This document shows, one piece after another, positions 34,872 through 43,044 of a stretch of DNA of 64,000 nt. The notes under the pieces were generated by a model. That model ran no database searches. It saw only the letters and a list, made by a program, of their open reading frames with translations, and had not been told where the DNA came from. The position numbers and the translations under genes are program-made. The stretch is from Candidatus Leucobacter sulfamidivorax (GTDB taxonomy: Bacteria > Actinomycetota > Actinomycetes > Actinomycetales > Microbacteriaceae), in contig QZLF01000002.1 in NCBI GenBank assembly GCA_016771945.1, forward strand, positions 186,001 to 250,000, read 5' to 3'. Position 1 is the first letter of the stretch. The number at the start of each line of letters is the position of its first letter.

Positions 34872-37505
34872 TCAGTCCTCCGAGGTGCGGCGGCGGGCAA
34901 CCATCAGCGCCGCACCCGCTGCGAGGACGAGCAGGGCCGCGCCGCCTATGGCGACGAACGGCAGCTCTGCGCCGGTGATGGCGAGCCCGGCACCGGCGCC
35001 GCCGGCCCCGCCCGTGCCACCGGAGGTCGCGGTCACCTGGATCGCCTGCCAGCCGATGAGCGAGCCCGCGGCGTCGTACACGGCGATGCGGTGCGCGCCG
35101 GGCGCGGCGTCGCTCGGGATCCGCACGGCGATCCTGCCGTCCGCGGCCACTTGCGCCCAGTCGCCGCCGAGCAGCACCGGCGTGGAGAACAGCCACGGCG
35201 CGACCCACTGATGGGCGTGCTCGTCGCCCGCGCCGACCTGGACGGTCACGGTGCCGCCCTGCTCGACGGAGCCCTTGTCGAGTTCGATGCCGCCGGCGGG
35301 GATGCCGTCGAGCGCGTCCTCGTCGGGCTGCGCGGGCGCCTCGCCCGGCTTGACCGGGGTGGGCGCGTGGTGATCGTCGATCTCGATGACGACCGGGGCG
35401 CTCTCGGCGATCACCGCGTGATCGTGATCGTAGAGACGCGCGATGATCTGCGCGCCGTCGTCGCCCTCGAGCACCTCGTAGGCTAGGTTCGCGGTCAGGG
35501 CGCCCGCGATCACGGAGTAATTCTCGTCGCCGGTGCGCTTGATGAACCAGTGGTAGTGGTCCTCGCCGGTGTCGGGATCCTGCACCGCGGTGAGGTTCGC
35601 GACATCGCCGGTGTGGTAGTGGTGGGCGAGTCCGCTGATGCTCAGCGTGGTCTCCACCGGCTCTTCGCCGTGGTGGTCGTCGATCTCGATGACGACGGCA
35701 GCGGACTCGGCGATCACGTTGTGATCGTGGTCGTAGAGACGCGCGATGACCTGGGCGCCGTCGTCCCCTTCCAGTACCTCGTAGGCCAGGTTCGCCGTCA
35801 GGGCTCCTGCGATCACGGAGTAGTTCTCGTCGCCGGTGCGCTTGATGAACCAGTGGTAGTGGTCCTCTCCGGTGTCCGGATCCTGCACCGCGGTGAGGTT
35901 CGCGATATCGCCCGTGTGGTAGTGCGCGGCGAGGCCCGTGATGGTGAGGGTCGTCTCCACCGGCTCCTCGCCGTGGTGATCGTCGATCTCGATCCTGACG
36001 GGCTGCGACGCGACGTACGGCGTGCCGTCGTCGAAGGTGAGCACCGCGCGCACGAATGCGTCTTCGAGATCCGCGGTCACCTCGAACGAGGCGCTCGCGG
36101 CGTTCTGGCCGGCGATCGCGGTCCACGTGGTCTCACCCGTGCGCTGCACCTGCCACTCCCAGCGCGTGAGCACGGAAGCCGGCGCCACGTCGGCGGTGAG
36201 CTCGGCGGTGTCGCCCGTGTGTTAGTGCTCGGCGGCTCCGCTGAGGGTCACCTCGTTGAAGGGCGCCGCGCCGTGGTCGTCGATGTCGATCGTGACTGCC
36301 TGGGCTGCGGCGAGTTCGGTGGTGCCGTCGGCGTCGAGCAGTCGCGCGGTGACCTGCGCGCCGTCGAGGGCCTGCTCGGCCGCGAGCGTCAGCGAGGCGC
36401 TCGTCGCACCCTCGACGCGCACCGGTGCGGCCTGATCCACCCGCTGCACGAACCACTCGTAGCTGCCGTTCTCGACGGCGGGATCGGCGGTGATGCTCAG
36501 GCTGATCGGGCTGCCCTGGTGATAGTGGTGCGAGAGGCCGGTGATGGCGATGGCCTGCTCGGGAGCGGCGGGCTCGTCGACGGCCAGCGTCACCGCGGGT
36601 GCGGCGGCGATCTCGCTGCCGACGTCGCCGATCAGGCGTGCTGCGACGTTCGCGCCGTCGAGATCCTGCCCGGCGGTGAGGCTCAGCTGCGGGCCGGTCT
36701 GGTCCGTGACGACCGTGCCGTTCACGGTCCACTCGTAGCTGCCGCCCGTGACCGCGGGGGTCGAGGCTGCGCTGAGCACGATGTCGGCGCCGTCCGCGTA
36801 GCTGCTCTCGGCGCCCGCGATCGCGAGCGTCGGCGCGACGACGAAGGTGTAGACCGCGGTGTTGCTCGTCGCCGTCAGGCCGTTGCCGCTGACGTGGGCC
36901 GTGACCGTGAGCTGATACTCGCCGGCAGCGGTGAAGGCCCAGTTGGTGTGGGTGTGGCTCGGGAAGCTCTGCAGGATGCGACCGGAGGGGTTCAGCCGGT
37001 ACTCGCCGCTCGTCAGCATGGACACGAGCTCGCCCTCGATGTCGAGCTGCCACATCCAGACGTCGCCGGGGCCGGTGACGTTCGCCTCGAACTCGACGGA
37101 GACGTTGTCGCCGTAGACCGGCTTCAGCCCGTTGGTGTCCCAGCCCGGCCAGATGAGGTTCGGGTTCGCGTTGGCCGGGAGGCGGTAGACCGTCGCGCCC
37201 TGCAGCGCGGGCGGCACGAAGGCCGTCGGGCTGTAGGTGTGGAGCGCGGCCTCCTTCACGACCAGGTCGACCGATTCGGGGGTCCGGTTGATGTGGGAGC
37301 CGGTCGCCTCGTCGCTCAGCACGAGCAGCGGGGAGCCGTCGTCGTTCAGGGTCGTGAAGAACGCGTCGATGTGCCCCTTCTCCAGGGCCACCGGGTTCGT
37401 CAGCGGCGCGTCGGCGGCGCTCGCCTGGGTCGGGGCGAGCAGCGCCCCTGCCATGGCGAGGGCGACGGCGATCGCCCCCGCTCGGTTCCGGGTGCGCAGA
37501 TTCAT
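34872..37505 (-). pseudogene. Large sortase-anchored His-rich surface protein with internal stop
   Basis: 877 codons in one frame from ATG 37505, interrupted only by TAA at 36222-36224 where sister repeats have TAC (Tyr) in HYHTGD. Signal peptide (~1-31); one TIGR03769 anchored repeat (VALEKGHIDAFFTTL..., LIWPGWDTNGL, HTHTNWAFTAAGEYQL); then a series of Ig-like domains, two of them nearly identical 101-residue units with HHYHTGD, DHYHWF, DHDH and DDHH motifs. The tail is LAITG, a hydrophobic helix and ARRRTSED, i.e. a class E-type sortase signal (LAXTG). It probably bound zinc at the cell wall. As sequenced only the first 427 residues would be made and released unanchored. Confidence 0.85.
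35380..35985. repeat. Tandem 303-bp coding repeat (two units)
   Basis: Two adjacent units of 303 bp (101 codons), roughly 35380-35682 and 35683-35985, encode almost the same His-rich Ig-like domain. A less similar unit precedes and a partial one follows. High DNA identity points to recent duplication or gene conversion. Confidence 0.75.
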
Positions 37506-37542
37506 GCAGTGCAGCCTTTCCAGTTGCGCGGATCATTCATTC

Positions 37543-37561
37543 GATAATGAGAATGAATATC
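37543..37561 (-). promoter_or_regulatory. Fur/Zur-like operator upstream of the metal-uptake locus
   Basis: On the reverse strand GATATTCATTCTCATTATC matches the classic 19-base Fur consensus at 15 of 19 positions and has the TGATA...TATC symmetry of Zur boxes. It ends 38 bases before ATG 37505, where a core promoter would be. With the ZnuABC-like genes behind it, Zur control by zinc is most likely. Confidence 0.65.
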
Positions 37562-37719
37562 AATAGAATTCCACACTCCCCTCCCGCGTGCAACTTCGGG
37601 TCGCGACTCTCGCGGAGTCGCCGCCGGTGACCTATGGTCGATGACAGTGGCCACGATGACGACCGCCGCCTCAGTCGAGGGGAGACGTCGAGAGGCACGT
37701 CGAGGGGAACGGAGGGGTC

Positions 37720-38973
37720 ATGGCACGAGCACTGTCGTCGTTCGCGAGGGGAGCCGCGATCGGCGTCGGCGTCGGTGCCGCGATCGCCGGGGGAGCCTGG
37801 CTGTGGCGCAAACAGGGCGAGATCGCCACACGTCGCCCGATCAACGAGTGGACCTTCACCCACATGAATCGCGTGATGCCGATCGAGGAGGTCCCGCGCC
37901 CCGCGCGCAGCCGCGGGCTCGAGGCGCGAGGGGCCCTGCGCCCGATCTCGTACGAGTTCGCGGGGCGCAGCCGCACGCTCGCCGAGCTGCACGAGCGGAC
38001 CCATACGACCTCCTTCATGGTCGTGCACCGGGGCCGGGTGCTGTCTGAGGTGTACCCGGGCCGATTCGCCGGCCGCGGCGTGCGCTTCATGTGCTATTCG
38101 CTCTCCAAGTCGGTGACCTCGATGCTGGTCGGGATCGCCGTCGAGCGCGGCGAGATCGCCTCGATCGACGATCCCGTCGTCCGCTATCTGCCGGAGCTCG
38201 CCGACAGCGCCTACGACGACGGCACCACGGTCGCGCATCTCCTGGACATGTCGAGCGGCGCGGGCGGGCTCGAGGACTGGACGATCCCCGACGCCCCGAT
38301 CCTGCGCTTCGAGAAGGCCGTCACCACCGGCGGTTCGGTGCTCGAGGTGATCCGATCGCTGCCGCGGGTGGCGGATCCCGGCACGGTCTTCAACTACTCC
38401 ACCATCGACGCCCACGTGCTCGGCTGGGTGCTCGAGGCGGCCACGGGCCGCACGATCGCGCAGAACGCGGCCGAGCGGCTCTGGGCGCCGATGGGAGCCG
38501 AGTACGACGGCTACTACTTCCTCACCCGTGGCCGTCCGCGCACGGCGCTCGGCGGCGGATCCCTCAACGCGAGCACCCGGGACCTCGCCCGGATCGGGCT
38601 GATCATGGTGAACAGGGGCCGCGCGGGATCCGAGTCGGACGCCGCGCAGATCGTGCCGGAGGCCTGGGTCGAGCGCGGTCGCAGCAGCGATCTCCCGCAT
38701 CTGCAGCTGGGCACCCTCGAGTCGGGCGGCGGCTACGCCCACTACGGCTACGCGAATCAGTGGTGGACGCTCGGCGGCGCGCATCGCGAGTTCACCGGGC
38801 TCGGCGTGCACGGGCAGTACCTGTGGGTCGATCCCGAGCGCGAGACGGTGATCGTAAAGACGAGCGCCTGGGGCACCGCGGACGATCCGGATCGCGACCT
38901 CGAGACGGTCGCGGCCTTCCGCGCGATCACGGAGCGGTTGGCGGCGGAGACCCCGGCCTCCGCCCCGCGCTAG
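37720..38973 (+). CDS. Beta-lactamase-family serine hydrolase
   Basis: 417 residues from ATG 37720 behind GGAGGGG. An Ala/Gly-rich hydrophobic N-terminal segment (~10-30) may anchor the protein. The class C-type SxxK motif is Ser127-Leu-Ser-Lys130 (CYSLSKS), and YST in VFNYSTIDAH supplies the Tyr. Members are esterases, amidases or peptidases more often than true beta-lactamases. It is divergent from the metal locus with 214 bases between. Confidence 0.9.
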   Translation: MARALSSFARGAAIGVGVGAAIAGGAWLWRKQGEIATRRPINEWTFTHMNRVMPIEEVPRPARSRGLEARGALRPISYEFAGRSRTLAELHERTHTTSFMVVHRGRVLSEVYPGRFAGRGVRFMCYSLSKSVTSMLVGIAVERGEIASIDDPVVRYLPELADSAYDDGTTVAHLLDMSSGAGGLEDWTIPDAPILRFEKAVTTGGSVLEVIRSLPRVADPGTVFNYSTIDAHVLGWVLEAATGRTIAQNAAERLWAPMGAEYDGYYFLTRGRPRTALGGGSLNASTRDLARIGLIMVNRGRAGSESDAAQIVPEAWVERGRSSDLPHLQLGTLESGGGYAHYGYANQWWTLGGAHREFTGLGVHGQYLWVDPERETVIVKTSAWGTADDPDRDLETVAAFRAITERLAAETPASAPR

Positions 38974-39049
38974 GTCCGAGGGGCGCAGCGCGCCGGAAGC
39001 GGGACGGGCGCGCGTGCGGCGCGCCGAGCGATGGGCTCGGACCGCCCGG

Positions 39050-39898
39050 TCAGGATTCGGTCGGGCGGCCTGCCAGCGGACGGCGCGGGCACAGCCGGGG
39101 TCGCGAGACGAGCGCGTGGACCGGCTCCGCCACGTGCGCGAGCGGCGCTGCCCGCGGCGGCGCGAATCCGAACCGGCCGTGCAGGTCCGTGACCAGGCTC
39201 TCGGCGGTCGCCGCCCGCAGCCGCCAGGGCTCGTGGTGCACGGGGTAGCGCCAGAGGCGCCCGCCGCGACGGGCGAACATGTTCCAGCGGGCCGTCAGCC
39301 AAGCCTCCAGACCCGAGGAGGCGTCGACCGGCTCGAGTGCGCGCACCTTCGCCTCGAAGGAGACCCCGGATTCGGAGAGGCGCGATCCCGAGCGCAGGAA
39401 GCGGTAGCCCAGCATCGGCGCCGTGTCCGCCATGGCTGCCGCGTCTGCCGTCTCTGCCGCGCCCGCCCGTCGTGCATGGCTCAGCGCTCGATGGTAGGGG
39501 AGGCCGAGCGCGCGGGCCGAGGCGACGAAGCCGGCGCTCGAGCACCACAGGCTGAGGAACCAGACGCCTCGGTTCCCCGCGAAGTCGTGCACGTAGACGC
39601 GCGCGTTCAGCTCGGGAAACCTCGAGCGGGCGCCGAGTGCGGGCAGCGGCGGGACGCGCACCGACGACATCACGAACGGCACGACGCCGAACCAGGTGCG
39701 CCCCTCGTAGCGGTCGACGATCAGCCCGTCGGGAAGCAGCGCCTGCACCTCTTCGGCCGGCACCTCCCAGTGCAGCAGCGAGAGCGACTCCCAGGTCTGC
39801 GCGTTGATCGGCAGACGCGGCCGGGCCGGCGGGTGCGCATCGACGGGCTGCGGATCCACCGCGCTCATCGCGGCCTGTTCAGCGGGCTCGTGCTGCAT
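39050..39898 (-). CDS. DUF2071 (YqjF-like) protein
   Basis: 282 residues from ATG 39898 behind GGGAGG. Characteristic family segments: WESLSLLHWEVPAEEVQALL, TWFGVVPFVMSSVRVPPLPA, and FPELNARVYV with HDFAGNRGVWFLSL. Function unknown; the fold is related to acetoacetate decarboxylase-like proteins. Monocistronic; convergent with the hydrolase gene. Confidence 0.9.
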   Translation of the reverse strand: MQHEPAEQAAMSAVDPQPVDAHPPARPRLPINAQTWESLSLLHWEVPAEEVQALLPDGLIVDRYEGRTWFGVVPFVMSSVRVPPLPALGARSRFPELNARVYVHDFAGNRGVWFLSLWCSSAGFVASARALGLPYHRALSHARRAGAAETADAAAMADTAPMLGYRFLRSGSRLSESGVSFEAKVRALEPVDASSGLEAWLTARWNMFARRGGRLWRYPVHHEPWRLRAATAESLVTDLHGRFGFAPPRAAPLAHVAEPVHALVSRPRLCPRRPLAGRPTES

Positions 39899-40119
39899 CC
39901 GTGTGAGCCTCCCGTCGGCTGCCGCGCGAGCGCCCGCCCGCGGTGGCGGCTGCGACTCGCTTCCGGCAGCCTACCCTGGGCCCCGGAGCGCCGGAGAACG
40001 CTGCATATTGCGGAGAGCCGTCTCGACTCGTCGGATGGCGGCAGGGTGAGGCCGCGCGCAGGCCGCGAAAGCATCGCATTAAGATAGGCGCGATCAGAGA
40101 AGACAAGGAGCGCTCCGGC

Positions 40120-40785
40120 ATGACGCAGACCCAGCAGGCCCTCGGAGAAGTCCCGGTCCCAACCCCAGTGCAGCCTATGAACACGCTGGCGATCGTGGCC
40201 TTCATCGGCTCCTTCTTCCTCGGCCTCGCTGGAATCATCTGCGGCCACATCGCGCTGGGGCAGATCAAGCGAACCGGAGAGAGAGGTCGAGGCCTCGCGC
40301 TCGCGGGTACGATCATCGGGTATGTCGTCACCGCGTTCACCATGATCGGAGCGAGTCTCGCGATCGTCTTTCTCGCGATCGGCGCGAGCCTCATCGGCGC
40401 AGCGGCATCGACGGCTGCGGATGAGCGGGATGCACCGCCTCCGACCACCAGCATTCCCGAAGCACCCTTGCCGTTCGCACCGGGCTACAGCACCGAGTTC
40501 TGCGACGTCTTCGAAGAGATGCTGATCTTCCTCGACGAAATGGAGGATGAGAAGACGGCTGACGCTCCGGTGGTAGATGATCCCTCACTGATCCAGAAGG
40601 AACTCGAGTTCCTCGGAGAACTGGCACTGATCGACAGCCCGAACCGCGAGGTCTACGAACGCTCCCACAATTTCCTGAAGGATCCCGAATCCCTTGACGA
40701 TCCAGACGGCAGCAAACTGAACGAACTCATCAACGACCGCTTCAGTGCGTTGAGCGCGGACGCCGAGGGCTGTCGCATCGGGTAA
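40120..40785 (+). CDS. DUF4190 membrane protein
   Basis: 221 residues from ATG 40120 behind AAGGAG. Two hydrophobic helices form the DUF4190 unit (NTLAIVAFIGSFFLGLAGII, CGHIALGQIKRTGERGRGLA, then LAGTIIGYVVTAFTMIGASL). An extracytoplasmic acidic domain of ~110 residues follows, with two cysteines (FCDVFEEM, EGCRIG) that could form a disulfide. Base composition is lower in GC than the neighbours, hinting at later acquisition. Function unknown. Confidence 0.82.
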   Translation: MTQTQQALGEVPVPTPVQPMNTLAIVAFIGSFFLGLAGIICGHIALGQIKRTGERGRGLALAGTIIGYVVTAFTMIGASLAIVFLAIGASLIGAAASTAADERDAPPPTTSIPEAPLPFAPGYSTEFCDVFEEMLIFLDEMEDEKTADAPVVDDPSLIQKELEFLGELALIDSPNREVYERSHNFLKDPESLDDPDGSKLNELINDRFSALSADAEGCRIG

Positions 40786-40870
40786 GTCCACAGCAGGCTT
40801 TCCCGCATACACGGCTTGGCAAGATCCTCCAGGCGGGCCGCTTGCTCGCGCCGCGACGGAGATTTCGCTT

Positions 40871-40986
40871 CAGATTCGGCGGCCTGGTGAGGCCGCGCGC
40901 GCAAATAACGAAAGCTCTGCTTTCGTTCCAGATTTGGCGGCCTAGTGAGGCCGCGCGCGCAAATTGCGAAAGCTTTGCTTTCGCTT
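40871..40986. repeat. 58-bp tandem repeat of hairpins beside tRNA-Arg
   Basis: Two units (40871-40928 and 40929-40986) with few differences. Each carries two hairpins: GCGGCCT/AGGCCGC and a 9-bp or 8-bp stem around CGAAAGC...GCTTTCG. They lie 9 bases beyond the 3' end of the reverse-strand tRNA-Arg, and are probably duplicated terminators. Confidence 0.75.
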
Positions 40987-40994
40987 GAAATTTG

Positions 40995-41068
40995 CGCGCC
41001 CCGAGGGATTCGAACCCCCGACCTTCTGATCCGTAGTCAGATGCTCTATCCAGCTGAGCTAGGGGCGC
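40995..41068 (-). tRNA. tRNA-Arg (anticodon ACG)
   Basis: Acceptor GCGCCCC/GGGGCGC, D-arm AGCTCAGCTGGATAGAGC, anticodon stem TCTGA/TCAGA with loop CTACGGA, T-arm with GGGTTCGAATCCC, discriminator G. No CCA encoded. The A in anticodon position 34 would be edited to inosine. Confidence 0.95.
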
Positions 41069-41138
41069 GTGTCGATTTCTCAACCTCACAGACTTTACCC
41101 GAAGCCGCCGGGAAACGGAAATCCGGGAGTACCCTTGC

Positions 41139-41681
41139 ATGGTGCCGACCGAACTCATGAGTCCCGCGCTCCGTCGCGCCGAGACGCTCATCCGCGAGAT
41201 CCCCGACTACCCCGAGCCGGGCATCCTCTTCCGCGACATCACGCCCCTGCTCGCCGACGGCGAGGCCTTCCGCGCCACGGTCGACGCGCTCGTCGAGCCC
41301 TTCGCCGGGCGGTTCGACGTGGTCGCCGGCATCGAGGCGCGCGGCTTCCTCTTCGCTTGCGCCGCCGCGGCCCTCTCGGGCACCGGCATGGTGCCGGTGC
41401 GCAAGGCCGGCAAGCTGCCGCAGCCCGCGGTCACCATGGACTACGCCCTCGAGTACGGCACCGCGACCATCGAGATGCACGCGGATCTCGAGCCCGGCAC
41501 CCGGGTGCTGCTGATCGACGACGTGCTCGCGACCGGCGGCACCGTCGCCGCGACCCTGCACATGCTCGAGCGGCTCGGCTACCCGGTCTGCGGCACCTCG
41601 GTGCTCTTCGAGATCGAGGGCCTCGGCGGCCGGGAGCGGGTCGGCGACCACCCGCTGCACACGGTGTTCCGCAGCTCCTGA
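41139..41681 (+). CDS. apt: Adenine phosphoribosyltransferase
   Basis: 180 residues. PRPP-binding motif VLLIDDVLATGGT, GIEARGFLFACAAA loop, and FRDITPLLADGEAF, all typical of APRT. It converts adenine and PRPP to AMP in purine salvage. ATG 41139 is used; ATG 41157 (MSPALRRAET) is also possible. Single-gene unit opposite in direction to tRNA-Arg. Confidence 0.95.
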   Translation: MVPTELMSPALRRAETLIREIPDYPEPGILFRDITPLLADGEAFRATVDALVEPFAGRFDVVAGIEARGFLFACAAAALSGTGMVPVRKAGKLPQPAVTMDYALEYGTATIEMHADLEPGTRVLLIDDVLATGGTVAATLHMLERLGYPVCGTSVLFEIEGLGGRERVGDHPLHTVFRSS

Positions 41682-41773
41682 GCGCATCCGCCGATGCCGG
41701 CGGCGCCTTCCCGTTCCGGTCGCGGATCCGGAATCGCCGGTTTAACCGGTCTGGTATGCATGCTTTTGACCGC

Positions 41774-41802
41774 TTGACGGCTGCACCGACAGTCATGATA
41801 CT
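41774..41802 (+). promoter_or_regulatory. Sigma-70-type promoter of the LuxR gene
   Basis: -35 TTGACG (41774-41779), 17-base spacer, -10 GATACT (41797-41802). The ATG at 41809 lies where transcription should begin, so the mRNA is probably leaderless. A palindrome CCGGTTTAACCGG at 41737-41749 lies just upstream and may be an activator site. Confidence 0.65.
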
Positions 41803-41808
41803 CAGGAC

Positions 41809-42828
41809 ATGACGGGTCAGGGAGGCGGCAAGCTTCTATTCGCAGCGGAGCTCTCGCGTGCGAGCTCTGTGGACGACCTCACCCAGCGGCTTTACGCGGG
41901 CATCGACTGCGTCTTCGATCGGGTGGCGGTGGGCTTCGATCTGCTCGATCCGGAGACGCATCGGCTCAGGCAGACCTCGGCTCGAGGCGTCAGCGATTTC
42001 TTCCTCGCCCGTTACGACCAGGTCGCTCGCGAGGCGGATCCGGTGCTGAACTATGCGATCGCGAGCCAGAAAGTCGCCTACAACCTCTCCATGTTCTCGG
42101 AGGCGGAGTGGCGCGATCTTCCGGTCTATCGCGAGGTGTTCTCGCTGCATCGGATGGTGGGGCTCGTCTACGCCCCCGTCGTCGTCGCGGGGAAGGTCGT
42201 GGCGACGCTCAACCTGTCCCGCGGCGGAGAGTCGGGCGCGTTCGCCGCGTCGGAGATGCAGAGTGCCAAGGAATTGTCCCAGCTGCTCGGCTCCCTGCTG
42301 GAATCGCTCCTGGTGCGCGAGCGCCTGGAGCGCGAGCACAGGCTCTTCCAGAACACGCTCGAGTCGACTCGCGAGGCGGTGGTGATCAGCGACCTGCGCA
42401 ACGTCAGGCGCTATGCCAACCGGGCCGCCCGCGAGGTGCTGGATCGACAGCCGCCCGAGGCGCCCCACCTGGACGAGGCGATCATCGAGATGCGGGAGCG
42501 CAAGCGCTCGGGCGACGGCTTCAGCGGCCTGGTGCAGCGAGTGGTCGAGATGCCCGAGGACGATGCCTTCGTCGCCTTCCTCCGAGGGGAGACACGGGTG
42601 AGCGAGCTGCCGAAGTGGCTGCCGCAGACTCTGACGCCTCGAGAGACCGAGGTCGTCGAGCTGGTCGTGACCGGGCTTCGCGACGCCGAGATCTCGGAGC
42701 GCCTGCACCTGAGCGTGCACACGGTGAAGGGCTACCTGCGCGAGGTCTACCGCAAGCTCGGCATCCGCTCGCGAGTCGAACTCGTGCGGATGATGATCGA
42801 CGCTGAGATCGAGACCCCCCTCGATTGA
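41809..42828 (+). CDS. LuxR-family regulator with GAF-like sensor
   Basis: 339 residues. Residues ~1-170 look like a GAF sensory domain (CVFDRVAVGFDLLDPETHRL, VVVAGKVVATLNLSRGG). A PAS-like middle part begins TLESTREAVVISDLRN, and a C-terminal LuxR helix-turn-helix (LTPRETEVVELVVTGLRDAE, LSVHTVKGYLREVYRKLGIR) ends the protein. It heads the catabolic island and is the best candidate for its general activator; the inducer is unknown. Built like the LuxR protein at 14028-14813, so the two may be paralogues. Confidence 0.88.
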   Translation: MTGQGGGKLLFAAELSRASSVDDLTQRLYAGIDCVFDRVAVGFDLLDPETHRLRQTSARGVSDFFLARYDQVAREADPVLNYAIASQKVAYNLSMFSEAEWRDLPVYREVFSLHRMVGLVYAPVVVAGKVVATLNLSRGGESGAFAASEMQSAKELSQLLGSLLESLLVRERLEREHRLFQNTLESTREAVVISDLRNVRRYANRAAREVLDRQPPEAPHLDEAIIEMRERKRSGDGFSGLVQRVVEMPEDDAFVAFLRGETRVSELPKWLPQTLTPRETEVVELVVTGLRDAEISERLHLSVHTVKGYLREVYRKLGIRSRVELVRMMIDAEIETPLD

Positions 42829-42858
42829 GGGGGCGCGAAAGATCCCCCGAAGGGGTCT
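42814..42858. repeat. Two C/G-run palindromes after the LuxR gene
   Basis: First CCCCCTC-GATT-GAGGGGG (42816-42832, perfect 7-bp stem overlapping the LuxR stop), then GATCCCC-CGAA-GGGGTC (42842-42858). They could form a terminator, or be regulator sites upstream of the permease gene; related palindromes occur at 49281 and 59198. Confidence 0.55.
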
Positions 42859-42987
42859 AACTCGCCCACCGGCTGCGCTTCTAGCCTTACCTGTACCTGA
42901 GCAGGCGGGCTCGTATTCGGGTGCGTCGATCGCAGGAGAGGCGGGCCGGTTTCGGTCCGCGGTTGACGATCACAGTGAGGTGAATAG

Positions 42988-43044
42988 ATGACTGCCAGTA
43001 TTTCTGCGGTGCTCTCCACTGAGACTCCGGAGGTGCGACGATGA
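42988..43044 (+). CDS. 18-residue leader peptide coupled to the permease
   Basis: ATG 42988 with GAGGTGA about 6 bases upstream, better than that of the permease. It encodes MTASISAVLSTETPEVRR and its TGA overlaps the permease ATG (ATGA). This arrangement makes permease translation depend on the leader. No run of a regulatory codon is evident. Confidence 0.5.
   Translation: MTASISAVLSTETPEVRR

Noticed and set aside
32122-36126. Open frame of 1334 codons on the reverse strand
   Set aside because: Its first two thirds are an out-of-frame shadow of the surface and binding protein genes; only the part from 33162 is a real gene.
40871-40986. Possible CRISPR array
   Set aside because: Two directly abutting units without spacers, made of hairpins beside a tRNA; no cas genes in the window.
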